Below are positions 1 through 12,396 of a DNA stretch of 64,000 nucleotides, one piece after another. The stretch lies in assembly GCF_000003855.2 (NCBI RefSeq), contig NW_003101675.1, positions 780,096 to 844,095 on the forward strand. Reading direction: 5' to 3'. Source of the DNA: Blastomyces gilchristii SLH14081. Its lineage: Eukaryota; Ascomycota; Eurotiomycetes; Onygenales; Ajellomycetaceae. Position numbers and translations under genes: made by a program. The notes beneath the pieces were generated by a model. That model made no database searches. It had not been told where the DNA came from and was given only the letters and a program-made list of their open reading frames with translations. Every line of letters starts with the position of its first letter. Positions within the stretch are counted from its first letter, which is position 1.

Positions 1-291
1 GAAAATGAGACTATAACTTAGAAAAATTAAGAAAGTAATTTTATTTAATCTCATTTAGTCTCATTCTTAATATAAAGTATTATTTTTAGAGATTTTAAAG
101 TTATTTTTAGACTATTTTTAATTTTTTAAAAAGTAATATTTTTTGATAACACTTAAATGAGATTTAAAGTCATTTAAAGTAATAAAATGAATTTATAATT
201 GAGAAGTGAAAATTATAGTCTCATTTTAAAAATGTAATAAGAGTAGACAGTAGGTCTTACTAAAACAGTATAAGACTACTATCTAATTTTA

Positions 292-1055
292 TTATTATTA
301 TTATTATTATTATTCTTTTATTATACTTATATACAAGCGGAGCTTATAATGAGTTCTTGCGTAATGTTAAATACAGGTTAAGTGTTAATTATACAGAAGG
401 AAATAGAGGTGTTGAGATCATATCAAGATAACAAGAATATAGAAAATATAAAGAAGTGATAATTAAATACATATAATAATAACTTCTTTATTATTATTAT
501 TATTATTATTCTGTCAATTATACTTATATACAAGCGGAGCTTATAATGAGTTCTTGCATAATGTTAAATACAGGCCAAGTGTTGATTATACAGAAGGAAA
601 TACAGATATTGAGATCACATCAAGATAATAAGAACATAGAAAAATACAAAGAAGTGATAATTAGATACATGTGATAATAACTTCTCATCTCAGAAACATA
701 GAGTAATTTATTAAAGTAATTTATACACCTCTGTATTTATTAGAAATCTGAGGTGCTTGAGTTTCAGATTTAATGTATTCTCTGCAGGTTTCGAACTCAC
801 ATGTCTTGATTTCCCATGCTAAGGTGCTACTAGGTGGCCGCATTAACCATTCGGCTACCGGGGCATAATAACTTCTTATTTCAGAAACATAGAGTGATTT
901 TATTAAAGTAATTTGTAAACCTCTGTATTTATTAGAAATCTGAGATGCTTGAGTTTCAGATTTGATGTATTCTCTGCGGGTTTTGAACTCACATGCCTTG
1001 ATTTCTCATGCTAAGTTGTTATCAGATGACTGTATTAATCATTCAGTTATCAGAG
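292..1055 (-). mobile_element. SINE copy A, interrupted by SINE copy B
   Basis: A minus-strand SINE in two pieces, 292-488 (tail half, ending in (ATT)n on the plus strand) and 878-1055 (head half). Removing the inserted copy B and one target duplication restores a ~375-bp element, the same length as the intact copies at 45019-45390 and 63011-63395. It is flanked by the 12-bp duplication tatctaatttta inside the TIR element. The head has lost most CpG (cattcagttatcag where intact copies read cattcggccaccg), so this copy is older than B. Confidence 0.85.
489..864 (-). mobile_element. SINE copy B, nested in SINE copy A
   Basis: A full-length minus-strand SINE from its (ATT)n tail at the left to the head ..cattcggctaccggggc at the right. 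The 13-bp duplication ataataacttctt (476-488 and 865-877) is part of copy A, which proves insertion into the older SINE. Box A- and box B-like motifs on the minus strand are only mildly mutated. No protein is encoded; open frames across it are an accident of the repeat. Confidence 0.88.
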
Positions 1056-1154
1056 TATCTAATTTTAGTACTGTGTAATGTGATTAATTAAATTGATAAT
1101 AAGGCTATTAAATATTCTGATTCTGATTTCAGACACGGTTACACAGTCAGTCTA

Positions 1155-1425
1155 ATTATACAGAAGAAAATACAGATGTTAAGATCATATTAAAATAATA
1201 AGAATATAGAAAATATAAATAAGTAATATTTAAATATATATAATAATAAGTTTTCATCTCAGAAACATAGAGTTATTTATTGTAGTAATTTATACATCTC
1301 TGTATTTATTAAAAATCTGAGATGCTTAAGTTTCAAATTTAATGTATTCTCTGCAGATTTTGAATTTACATATCTTAATTTCTCATATTAAGATGCTAGT
1401 GAGTAGCTGCATTAATTATTCAGTT
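1155..1425 (-). mobile_element. SINE copy D, tail-less fragment
   Basis: Sequence from attatacagaagaaaatacag to the mutated head attattcagttactgaga matches the SINE family on the minus strand, but the (ATT)n tail is missing and the match begins directly at the end of the TIR element. The simplest reading is that the TIR element inserted into this SINE and the tail half lies left of the window. Heavily mutated. Confidence 0.65.
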
Positions 1426-1544
1426 ACTGAGACTGAGAATATAATAATAATAAGTATTTCTCTGCTATATTCTGTATTTAATGAGCTGTGACATCTTCTA
1501 TCATTTTTCTCTGAGTACTGAAAAATGTGATTAAATATTATGAA

Positions 1545-2216
1545 NNNNNNNNNNNNNNNNNNNNNNNNNNNNNNNNNNNNNNNNNNNNNNNNNNNNNNNN
1601 NNNNNNNNNNNNNNNNNNNNNNNNNNNNNNNNNNNNNNNNNNNNNNNNNNNNNNNNNNNNNNNNNNNNNNNNNNNNNNNNNNNNNNNNNNNNNNNNNNNN
1701 NNNNNNNNNNNNNNNNNNNNNNNNNNNNNNNNNNNNNNNNNNNNNNNNNNNNNNNNNNNNNNNNNNNNNNNNNNNNNNNNNNNNNNNNNNNNNNNNNNNN
1801 NNNNNNNNNNNNNNNNNNNNNNNNNNNNNNNNNNNNNNNNNNNNNNNNNNNNNNNNNNNNNNNNNNNNNNNNNNNNNNNNNNNNNNNNNNNNNNNNNNNN
1901 NNNNNNNNNNNNNNNNNNNNNNNNNNNNNNNNNNNNNNNNNNNNNNNNNNNNNNNNNNNNNNNNNNNNNNNNNNNNNNNNNNNNNNNNNNNNNNNNNNNN
2001 NNNNNNNNNNNNNNNNNNNNNNNNNNNNNNNNNNNNNNNNNNNNNNNNNNNNNNNNNNNNNNNNNNNNNNNNNNNNNNNNNNNNNNNNNNNNNNNNNNNN
2101 NNNNNNNNNNNNNNNNNNNNNNNNNNNNNNNNNNNNNNNNNNNNNNNNNNNNNNNNNNNNNNNNNNNNNNNNNNNNNNNNNNNNNNNNNNNNNNNNNNNN
2201 NNNNNNNNNNNNNNNN
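1545..2216. other. assembly gap (672 N)
   Basis: Run of N. It separates SINE D and the short AT-rich stretch 1426-1544 from the Copia remnant on its right. The rest of that Copia element, including integrase and reverse transcriptase, may be hidden or missing here. Confidence 0.99.
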
Positions 2217-4490
2217 GTAAATCAGAAGACACTTAATACACTGTAGCTAGAGCAGCTTCATAGATACTGTGAATAGAATAGATATAATAATTCATTTTCA
2301 CAGAATAGAAGTGTTAATTATATTTATCAATTATTTAAAATCAATGATGTGATTATTCTTATCTCAAAGAAGTTCAAAGTCAAATTCTTTATTAATAAGT
2401 TAACTGAAGCTTAAGAGATTGTAGAAGACTGCTGATAAGTAGTAAATATTCTACAGATTTAATTTTATTTTATTTATATAAATACAGATCTTATCAATGT
2501 TAGTGAGTATAATCAGCTTATTATTAATTTCTTCTACAGAGTCAAGTTCTTCTTTATCATCTGAAGTGTGTATATATTTGAAAACACTTCATTTAGATAT
2601 AATAGTGTAGAAAGCTGTAGTATTTAAGTATTATAGAAAATCTCTACAAACTGTAATAGTAGATAGAGCTTTTATAGTTAATGTAAAGTTAAAGTTCTTT
2701 TCACTGATGAAGAATGTTACATTCTTTTCAGTATAGTATTCAATTGTGAAACAGTTGATTCTTTAATATTCTGATAATTAATCTTTTCAGTTCTTAGAAA
2801 AGCAATCAGTTTCATCATGTTTATAACAGATGTAATACTTACACTTTATCACTGTATTAAACACATTCTTACAGTGAAGATTGAATGTATTTCTTTCTCT
2901 GCTGTAACTAATTTACTGTGATCTGAGCTTGCTTGTCTTGATAAGTTCTGCTTTATTATTATTATTCTTATTCTTTTTCTTTCTCTTTTTCTTTTCAGCT
3001 TCTTTCACTGATATTTTCTTCTTGTTATTATTTAATCTGACAACTGTCTTGTAGTGAATGAGATTATCAATGAGATTATCAAGATTAATCTCAGAAACAG
3101 ATGTCTTTGAAATTTCTTAACATAGATTCTTAAGATAGATTTGAATGAATGTTTAAGTATAAATCTTCAGATTATGAATAAATTATTAAGTGAGAAAGTC
3201 ATTGAATATTGATCAGCTATATGTATTAATTTCATTTATTATCACTTATTAGTGCTTTGTATATAGTGTAACATTATTTTCATAATCAGTAATTAATATA
3301 GTGATAATCTTATTATATAATTTGAATTGAAGATCTGCTCAGTGCATTTAATATTTCAATTCAACTACTTATTATAGTACAGCTGAGTATCTCATCTTAG
3401 TAATATTATAATTATCAACTTAGTTCAGTTTTAATTAAATAAGTGTTTATAACTCTGTTTTTATTGAGTTTTATATACACTTTTATAATCAGCTTTCTTT
3501 GTATCATCAGATTTTTAAATTATTATTTATAAGCTGAGTATCTGAAGAAAGCTTTTTATCTGTGAGAATGTGAAACATGTCAATTAAAACTACTTTTAAT
3601 TCAATTTTATAGTATTAGATATTAGAGTCTTTCAGCTCTAAGAGCTTTGTGATAATTTTTATTTTAATATAATTATAATTATTCTTCAATTCACAGAACT
3701 TATCTATTTCAGTAACTGAGTTTATAGTGAGATTGAGATTTATTCTCTACTTCTATAACTATTACTCATAGATAATTTTTACTGCATCTGCTTCAGAGAA
3801 CTCTGTCTCTTATAAATAAGCAAAGTATATTATTATTTCAGCAATCTCATTAACAGAGCTATCTTGAGTGAGTATAGAGTATTCTATTAAGAGAAGATCT
3901 TCTCTCTCTCTTAAACTTATAATATATTCTGTATTTATTTTAGTTTAAACCTTCTGAGCTATCTGAGATGATAATTACAGCTTAAGTGACTCTTATTCGG
4001 AGATATTATATGTATATATTAACTGTGTCAGATATCTTCTACTTCTAGTAATTAGTGCAGATTTAAGTGAGACAGTATTATCTTTAACAGTGAAACTGCT
4101 TATAGAGATATATTCACTATCTACACTTTTATTCATATGAGAACATAGCAATTCCTAGCAGACTTGTTATGAAAGTCTGTAGTAAGTTAATTAATTTTAA
4201 AATCAACAGAGTTCTTTTTAATCTGATTTATAATAAGTGACTGTAGAACTACTAATACAGTATTTCAGAATTATAATTAAGTCTTCAATTTAAAAGTATG
4301 AAGTATAAGAATATAGTAATTAGAGTGAATTCTTGTAAGTAAAAGAGACATAATCTGATAAAGATAATATAATATAGTAGTTAATTATATTATTAAGATC
4401 TATCTATTATGCAGTCTTTTATATGTGTAGATATTTATTAAGTAATTAGTAAATATCTCACTTATACAGAAGTAGTCAGTCTGTAGAGAG
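2217..4490 (-). mobile_element. Copia retrotransposon remnant: gag and protease region
   Basis: Very AT-rich minus-strand sequence with many stops. Reading the minus strand, about 2850-2790 resembles a decayed gag zinc knuckle (Cys and His residues around YYICYKHDETDC). About 2465-2405 gives NIYYLSAVFYNLLSF, the conserved Copia protease C-terminal pattern (usually xVYYLPxLxYNLLSLxxL). Lysine-rich sequence lies between gag and protease at about 2950-3060. Integrase and reverse transcriptase would lie to the left, where the assembly gap begins. No LTR was found. It is only distantly similar to the Copia element at 43653-56995, so it represents a different family. Assignment rests mainly on the protease motif. 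Confidence 0.6.
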
Positions 4491-4524
4491 AAAATCTGAC
4501 AATAAATATATAATTAAGTATATA

Positions 4525-4620
4525 AATTTTAGAAAAACTCTGAGAATTAAAAGTTCTCAGATAAATATTATAGTCTTTAACTATATATATTTATTATAAA
4601 AAAATAATAGTAATAATAAT
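4525..4620 (+). mobile_element. LINE 3'-end fragment
   Basis: Contains the mutated LINE 3' stem-loop (ctctgagaattaaaagttctcag, compare 53204-53226), then a diverged copy of the adjacent tail sequence and an (aat)n-like end. Probably a 5'-truncated insertion; no clear target duplication is seen. Confidence 0.6.
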
Positions 4621-4629
4621 ATTATTATT

Positions 4630-4891
4630 ATTTTTAATTTTTTAAAAAGTAATATTTTTAAAAATATATAAATAAGATTTAAACTTCTTTAAAATAATAA
4701 AATAAATTAAAGATTGAGAAATACAAATTATAATTTCATTTTAAAAATATAATTAGAATAAATAGTAAAATTTACTGAAATTATATAAAATTACTATTTA
4801 ATTTCAGTACTGTATACTGAGATTAATTAATTTAATAATAGAATTATTAAATAGTTTAATTATAATTTTATACATAATTATACAGTTAGTT
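4630..4891. mobile_element. ~500-bp TIR element, copy 2 (partial)
   Basis: From tttttaattttttaaaaag to the end ..tatacagttagtt followed by TA, this matches the right half of copy 1 and the complete copies at 58482 and 60121. Mutation is extreme: the terminal GTCAGTC reads GTTAGTT. The left half is absent, probably displaced by the LINE fragment beside it. Confidence 0.6.
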
Positions 4892-4987
4892 TAAATAGTA
4901 GTAACTAAGTATTTTTTATTTTATTCTAGCTGTTTTATTCTTCTATCTTTTTAATAATAACGAGTATTAAATACTTACTTATACTTA

Positions 4988-5370
4988 TTATTATTATTAT
5001 TATTATTCTTCAATTATAGATGTATACAGTCAAAGACTATAATATCTATCTAAGAACTTTAGTTCTCATAGTTTTTCTAATATCTATAGTGTTAACTATT
5101 ATATATTTACTAATTTCAGATATATAAAATCAGAAAATTTCAGCTCAGAATATAAAAACTCTTTATAAATTACAGTATTTTAACATCTTCTAATACTTTG
5201 AAATCATTTGAAAATATCATGATAAAAGAAATGAGAATAAACTCTGAAAGATAGACATATTAAATAAGTAGATAGAAAAGAATAGAAAAGAAAAAAAATA
5301 AAGTAAAGAGAGACTATAATAAAATAAACTATAAAATAAGATCTCTGCAGTTTACATCTTAAGTTATATA
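4988..5370 (-). mobile_element. 5'-truncated LINE copy (3' UTR only)
   Basis: On the minus strand this matches the 3' UTR of the LINE at 45538-53284 from about 52930 to the end, including the region of the 3' stem-loop (here ctaagaactttagttctcat), the terminal tcttcaattatagatg block and the (ATT)n tail at 4988-5010. About 380 bp of 3' end without any coding part is typical of aborted target-primed reverse transcription. 5371-5740 to its right is AT-rich sequence I could not assign. Confidence 0.7.
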
Positions 5371-5744
5371 TATATTTTAACACTTTCTATAATTAATCAC
5401 TGTCTCTGTTCTCTCAGACTTACTTCAAAGATTATTATTTTCTCTAAAGAGCTACTGCTCAGCTAGCTTCTATAACTAGCTTATTTATAAGTGAGATTCT
5501 CACTAAGAATAATATCAGAGCTACTTAATTCTAGTTAAGTCTCTAATCTTTCAGCTATCAATCTCAGTATTTTAGTCTATTAATTAACTATTACAGTCTT
5601 ACTTATACTAATTATCTATTAAAAGTATCTAGATCTTATCTTATTTAAATTCTTACTAAATCTAAGATATTCTAATCTAATAGTTTTTAAATTTCAATTC
5701 TCTGAAAGTAAGTATCTAGAGTAGAGAAAATGAGATCTAATTAG

Positions 5745-6288
5745 TATCACGCCCCCGGCCGTGTCAAGACCTCATTGCGGTTTCATACGGCTTATCACTT
5801 TCATGCGGATAATTTCATTCATCCCGCAGGCTGTTCAAACCGGTTTTCAATCACTCTATGACATTATTTGAATATAACATAGAAAGATCTGATTGATGAA
5901 TATAAGAATCTCACTTCTATACAAGGTCAGCAGATTACTCTTTCATAATAGTGAGATACTGCTGAGGTATCACTTCAGCTATTCTTACTTATGAAATAAG
6001 AGAAGAGTATTCACTTATTATTTATATAGAATAGCTAGATACTGACTTCTTATAAAAGAGATCAGTGATTTATTTTTCTTCTACAGAAATATATATAAGA
6101 GTTACTGTATTTCTTATATAATTTTTATAGTATACTAAGTATCATATCTGTGATATTCTCATAATAACTCTATAGTCTACAAGCTCACTATTTAAGTAAG
6201 ATAGTCAAGCTCACTTATACAGCTTCTTAAACAACTATCTCTACATAACACTGCTGACTAGCAATTACTTCAGTTCTATTATATTATA
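5745..6288 (+). repeat. 5' LTR of Gypsy 1
   Basis: Aligns end to end with 10481-11024. It starts TATCACGCCCCC (TG mutated to TA) and ends TTATA where the partner LTR has TTACA. The first ~120 bp is GC-normal; the rest is strongly mutated. Confidence 0.9.
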
Positions 6289-9200
6289 ATTTGAATCACT
6301 CAATCTAATTACAAGTTTAAATCAGTTAAGCTCTATTAATAGATTAATATAGTCTTATATATCTGTGCTGAGACTGACTTATTCTCACTCTCTGAAGAAA
6401 ATTTCACATTGTCTTCTAGAGTGTATACATCTCTATTTTGACAGAAATTCAAGATTTCTGAACTCACTATATATTTTAATATAAGCTCTTTAACTGTTCT
6501 ATCACTGCTGCAGTCTCTACATATCTACATCTATTATAAAGATAGAGAGATTAAGATCAGAGATTCTCTAAATTATAAGAGAAATATATTATCTGAATTT
6601 TATAACTTTATCTATATTCTTGAACAGAAATTCTGCCTTCATCTGAGCCAGTTTAATACTTATAAGATATGAGTAATATACACTGTTAATCTTCTTAAAC
6701 ATATCTCTGCAACTACTTGAGTTATTAAGAAGAGAGAGCTTGAGTATACTAATACTATTATAACTTGAAAAGAATTCAAGAACTTTCTACTGAATTAAAT
6801 TAAAGATTACTGTAATCACAGCTTCACAGCAGTGCAGCAGTTCAATTCATTATATTAATAAGATAATAAGAATTCTTCTAATTTTAACACAAGATTTGAA
6901 GACTATTGAGAGAAATTATTTAATAATTTAAATCAATTAATAATATAGCTTTATCTTATAAAGCTGACTTATAAGATGTAGATAATAATATCACAGTATC
7001 AGAGTTTATTAATCAATTATACTGAGCTTATCAACTTGACTTCTCAGATCTATTTGAATAATTAATACTTTAAGAAAAAGACTAATAAAATCTCTTTTAA
7101 GTAACTAATAACAGAATATAAACAGTGCTATGACAGCTTCAGTGTAGAGAAAGTAAAGAAGAATTTTAAGTATTCTGATTCTTCACTTACTGTAAAGAAA
7201 TATTAAAAAAGATTTGATAAAGATCTCTATTTTAACTTGAAGCTGATAATCACTATACTAGTAATTATAAGAAGCTGAAGAAGAGAAGAAACTGAAAAGA
7301 TATCTTCTTAAAGTTAACTTCTCTTCTGACAAATGTATTCATAGAAGATAAAGAAGAGAAAGAAATGAAGAATTAATAATTCTCATATTTTCAAGTTTAT
7401 ATTATAATTAGAATGCATATTCTGAATAAGAAAATACTAGTGAGATGTTTACTCAACTTCAGAGTGAATATTAACTTTATATTCTATTTCTTTTCTTTGA
7501 TGAAGAGTTAAAAGAAGATAGATCTATTAGATTATATGAAATTTACTGATGAAATAAAGTATCACTATTAACATAATTTAAGCAAAGTATATAATCACAG
7601 ACTTAGAAGAAATCTTCAAGAAAAGCAGTCTGCTTCTTCACACTATTAATGTTATAGATGAGAATATCATTCTAGATTTTCTATAATTAAGAGAAAATAA
7701 TTCTCTCATTAACTGAGTTACTCAGACATGATGATATGATTATTATCTTACTAATAAAGAGACAGTGATAGAGAAATCTGAAGAGTTTCATCAGAAGAAT
7801 CTTGAGAAAAGAATAGAGTTAATATACTGTGTAGCAGATGACTGAGACTTATGAATAGATAAAGAAGTTACTACTCTCACTACAAGATTAGCAGCAGTAT
7901 TCATCATTGAAGATAGATATATATAATATCTCTTTACAGACTATAAGAATGTCTTTTCAGAAAGAGAAGTAGTGAAGTTTTCTAATCTCAAGATATAATA
8001 TAAGATTTATCTTGAAGATAATATAATAGTACTGTACAGATCTCTTTATAACTTATCTGTAAAGAAATTAAATGTTTCATATAAATATCTTGAGAAAGTG
8101 CAATCAAAGAACTGAATGCACTTATTAAAGAGTTCAGCAGAGATACTCATACTCTTTATACTTAAGAAGAATGATAGACTATATCTATATATAGACTACA
8201 GAGATCTTAATAAGATGATAATTAAGAATTACTATTTATTATCATTAATTAATGAGATGATTGATTGATTATCTGAAGTAAAGATATTTTCAAAGATTGA
8301 TATACAGAATGGCTATTATAGAATCAGAGTTAATGAAGATAATATTTAAAAAACAGCTTTTTATATTAAGTACAGTAATTTTAAATATCTTGTTTTATCT
8401 TTTAATCTTTATAACACTTCAGTCATCTTTCAGATCTATATAAATAAGACACTGTAGAGTCTTGTCAATGTCTTCTGCATAGTATACTTGAATAACATTT
8501 TAATCTTCTTAAAAACAGAGAAAGAATATAATACTCATATTTAAGAAGTGTTAAGTTACTTAAGACAGTATTAACTCTATATAAATACTGAAAAATACTC
8601 ATTCTACATACAGAAGATTGATTTCTTAGATTATATTATTAAGATTAATGACATTTCAATGAATAGAAGTCAGATCTTTATTATTAAGAACTGATTAGCA
8701 CTGTAAATATATCACAAGATACAGATGTTTCTAAAATTTATAAATTCTATAGATAATTTATCTATGCATATTCACAGATTACTGTCTCTCTTACAGATCT
8801 GTTAAAGAAAAGTATGAAAGACAGAAAAATACATTTATTTATTCTCATTCAAGACACTGTGCAGGTATTTGTAGAATTAAAATAAGCTTTTACAGATACT
8901 ATAATACTGAATCACTTTAACTCTGACTTACTCACTCAGTATAAGACTGATATATCTGAGAATAAGATCTGTGAAATCTTTTCACAGTTGATATCAGAGA
9001 CTCTTCAACATTGAAAGAATTAGAGAATAATAATCTCTAAGAATACAGATAATGAAATATCTATAAAAGAAGGCTTTTTTATAGAGTTTATAAGACACTG
9101 TGAATAAAGATCAGTGATCTTCTTCTTCAAGAAGTTATCACTTATACAGAGAAGATATAATGTTCATAATTAAGAAATATTAACAATTATTGAATTCTTT

Positions 9201-10480
9201 AAGATCTGATAATATTATCTTCAAAGTAGTAAATACTCAGTGCAAGTTCTCACTGATTATATAAATCTATATTACTTCTTAATAATAAAGAGCTTGACAG
9301 AATGTTAAGTCAGATAAGCAGAGCTGCTTTCAAAGTATAATTTCTATATTTAATACTGTTCAGATCAGCTTAATCTTATCAATACACTGTTTAAACAGTC
9401 TAATTATAATATTGTCAATAGAGAGAAGAATTCTATAAAAGAATCTCTATTATCACTGCAGAAGAAGCTGACTGCAGAGAATTGAAATTCTCTGAAGCTC
9501 AGAAACAGCATCAGTAAGACAGCTATATAACTCAGTATAGAAGATGAAAGAAAACTCAGATCTCTGTAAAGAACTGATACTGAAGATTATAAGCTTCTCA
9601 TATTATATCTTACTATTATTAAATTGATAAAGAATGAAACAGTCTACAATCTTTCAATCTGACTACTTTTGAAATTTATTAATAAGTTATAGAAGAGAGA
9701 TATCTCTACTACAGCTTAAATTCAGAAGTTGAAGAAGAAAGAATCTGATTTGAACTTGAAAGCAACAGACTCTGAGCAGAACAGTGCTGCTAAGAAATTA
9801 AGTCACTGATAATTAGAAGAATGTAAACTTCTACTACTAAATAATTCAGTCTTCATCTCTTATAGCAGAGTGATATATCAGAAGTTATTAAGAATTCATT
9901 ATAATAATTCTCATGCAGAGCACTTCAGATTAGAGAAGACTGAGAAGCTTTTAAAATATAAATACATTTAAGACAAGCTCTGAACAGATATTAAAGAGTA
10001 TGTTGAAATTTATTATCTACTAGAAAATATCAGAATAAGTCTCTTATTATCTTCTAAGAATAATGTTCTCATGCACTCACTATTGCAGATGAGAGAGAGA
10101 GAGAAAAATGTGTTATAAAAGAAAAAGAATCTTTTTGAAAAATTCTGTCACTACTGTTAACTTTTGTCTCTAAAATACATCACTTTTACAGACAGTTTTA
10201 TACACAGAACAGAATATATTGAGAGATCTGCAAGTCACTTATTAACTATATTTTTCACATTTTAATTAATATATAAGAAATTCACCTACTACACAGTTGA
10301 TTTGAACAGAGATAAGAAAAAGAAGATTACACAGTTAGTAGAAAAACTCATCTATTTCTTTGTATCACATGCAGTATATACACTGTTAAATCAGTTAGTA
10401 ATTATTACTATATAATAAAGATAACTTTTAATCTAATAATCTTGAGAGTATCAGAACTATACTTTTAAAGAAAAGAGTAT

Positions 10481-11024
10481 TATTATACTCTCAGCTGTGT
10501 TAAAATCTTATTACAGTTTTATACAGCTTATTACTTTTATACAGATGATTTCATTTATTCTGTAGACTGTTTAAATCAGTTTTTAATCACTTTATAATAT
10601 TATTCAGATATAACATAGAAAGATCTGATTGATAAATATAAGAACTTCACTTCTATACAAGATCAGTAGATTACTCTTTTATAATAGTAAGACACTGCTG
10701 AGATATCACTCTGACTATTCTCACTTATGAAATAAGAGAAGAGTATTCACTTATTATTTATATAGAATAGCTAGATACTGACTTCTTATAAAAGAGATTA
10801 GTGATTTATTTTTCTTCTACAGAAATATATATAAGAGTTACTACATTTCTCATATAATTTTTATAGTATACTAAGTATTATATCTGTGATATTCTCACAA
10901 TAACTCTGTAGTCTATAAGCTCACTATTTAAGCAAGATAGTTAAGCTTACTTATACAGCTTTCTAAACAACTACTTCTATATAATACTACTGACTAGTAA
11001 TTACTTCAGTTCTGCCATGTTACA
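10481..11024 (+). repeat. 3' LTR of Gypsy 1
   Basis: Same length as the 5' LTR, but here the first 120 bp has also lost nearly every CpG (tattatactctcag for tatcacgcccccgg). It ends in TTACA followed by the target duplication TTAG. 11025-11093 to its right is unassigned. Confidence 0.9.
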
Positions 11025-11106
11025 TTAGTTAAGTTTAATAATAATTCACTATTCTACAGATATTCTAGATCTTAATCACTTTAGTACTGATCTAACTTAA
11101 AGTGTC

Positions 11107-11480
11107 GCCCCGGTGGCTGAATGGTTAATGCAGCCACCTGGTAGTACCTTGGTGTGGGAAACCAAGGCGCGTGGGTTCGAAACCCGCAGAGAATACATTA
11201 AATCCAGAACTCAAGCACCTCAGATTTCTAATAAATACAGAGGTGTACAAATCGCTTCAATGAATTGCTCTATGTTCCTGGGCTGGGAAGTTATTATCGC
11301 ATGTATCTAATTGTCACTCCTTTGTATTTTCCTATGTTCTTGTTATCTTGGCATGATCTCAACACCTGTATTTTCTCCTCTATAATCAACACTTGACCTG
11401 TATTTAACATCACGCAAGGACTCATTATAAGCTCTGCTTGCATATGAGTATAATGGAAGAATAATAATAATAATAATAAT
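11107..11480 (+). mobile_element. SINE copy E, nearly intact
   Basis: Full-length plus-strand SINE flanked by the 13-bp duplication aacttaaagtgtc (11094-11106 and 11481-11493). The head has a box A-like TGGCTGAATGGTTAATGC and a box B-like GGGTTCGAAACCC, then ~270 bp of body and an (AAT)n tail. Few mutations, although the surrounding DNA is heavily mutated, so it inserted late or is too short to be mutated efficiently. Short peptides encoded across it are repeat artefacts. Confidence 0.93.
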
Positions 11481-11493
11481 AACTTAAAGTGTC

Positions 11494-11722
11494 TGAGAAG
11501 CTGTTAACTCTAAGATCAGTGAGAATTAGTGTCTGAGAATCTCTGAGATAAATATCTTAAGCTTAATAATAATTTATTATAGTATATCTGAAAGTCTCTG
11601 ATACTGTTTTATAACTTAACAGTGAAAGCTGTGATTAAGATAACTCTCACAGAGTTTAAACCTGCTCTCTCTTAGCATTCATTCCCCGGGGAAAAGACTC
11701 ACTTATACTTACTTTACTGCTT
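11494..11722. other. unassigned AT-rich spacer
   Basis: Mutated sequence with many ctgag/ctctgag words and a small GC patch (ccccggggaaaag near 11682). No protein motif or known repeat was recognised. Confidence 0.4.
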
Positions 11723-11863
11723 ATGCAGCTCTCTCTATCTCTACTCTCTTATCTTCTCTATTATCACTATTATCTCTATTACTCTGTAATACTCTTCATT
11801 ACTTTCACTCTCTATCTCTACTCTTCTCTTATTATCTCTTTCACTTTCTACTTTCTCTATTAT

Positions 11864-12396
11864 TGTCACGCTTCCGGTCGCGCCAAGACTCTGTTGCGGT
11901 TTCACACGGCTCATCACTTTCATGAGAATGATTTCATCTCATTCAAACCGGTTTCCAACCACTCTATGACATTATTTGAATATATTATAGAAAGATTCAA
12001 TTGATGAATATGAGAATCTCACTTCTATATAAGATTAGCAGATTACTCTTTCTTAATAGTAAGGCATTACTGAGATATCACTCTGGCTATTCTCACTCAT
12101 GAAATAAGAGAAGAGTATTCACTTATTATCTATATAGAATAGCTAGATACTGACTTCTTATTAAAGAAGTCAGTGATTTGTTTTTCTTCTACTGAAAGAT
12201 ATATAAGAGTTACTGTATTTCTTATATAATCTTCTTAGTATACTAAGTACTGTATCTGTGATATTCTTACAATAATTCTATAGCTCATAAGCTCACTATT
12301 TAAGTAAGATAGTTAAGCTTACTTATATAGCTTCTTAAATAACTATCTCTATATAATATCACTAACTAGTTATCACTTTAGTTTTATTATATTACA
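11864..12396 (+). repeat. 5' LTR of Gypsy 2
   Basis: Starts TGTCACGCTTCC and ends TTACA; same length as the 3' LTR. The first ~100 bp keeps many CpG sites (ccggtcgcgcc, ttgcggtttcacacgg), the rest almost none. Confidence 0.92.

Larger units (their letters stand above)
1..1152. mobile_element. ~500-bp TIR element (MITE-like), copy 1, split by SINEs
   Basis: Positions 1-279 and 1068-1152 align with the complete copies at 58482-58983 and 60121-60621: shared landmarks are the run ttttttaaaaagtaa and the end ..cacggttacacagtcagtc followed by TA. The left end lies before the window. It is cut by a SINE insertion flanked by the 12-bp duplication tatctaatttta (280-291 and 1056-1067). The copy is heavily C-to-T mutated (for example cacggtcacacgg has become cacggttacacag). 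No coding capacity is visible, so it looks non-autonomous. Confidence 0.75.
5745..11024 (+). mobile_element. Gypsy retrotransposon 1, internally deleted
   Basis: A plus-strand Gypsy element with two 544-bp LTRs (5745-6288 and 10481-11024), flanked by TTAG (5741-5744 and 11025-11028), and a purine-rich tract before the 3' LTR. gag-like sequence lies at about 6400-7400. Reverse transcriptase at about 8140-8690 shows the recognisable blocks IDYRDLNK, KIDIQNGYYRIRVNE and FNLYNTSVIFQ. The catalytic YxDD box reads YLNN, a GAC-to-AAC type change. Compared with Gypsy 2, about 2.55 kb is missing near position 10005, removing the integrase core and chromodomain. Many in-frame stops, mostly TGA, make it inactive. 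The first ~120 bp of the 5' LTR keeps CpG while the rest of the element has lost it. Confidence 0.92.

Noticed and set aside
1527..2246. Open frames spanning runs of N (also 50164-50547)
   Set aside because: Unknown bases only; no coding evidence.
11113..11310. 65-residue open frame repeated at 11113, 45383 (minus) and 62999
   Set aside because: It is the translation of the SINE head and body; identity between copies comes from the repeat, not from protein conservation.
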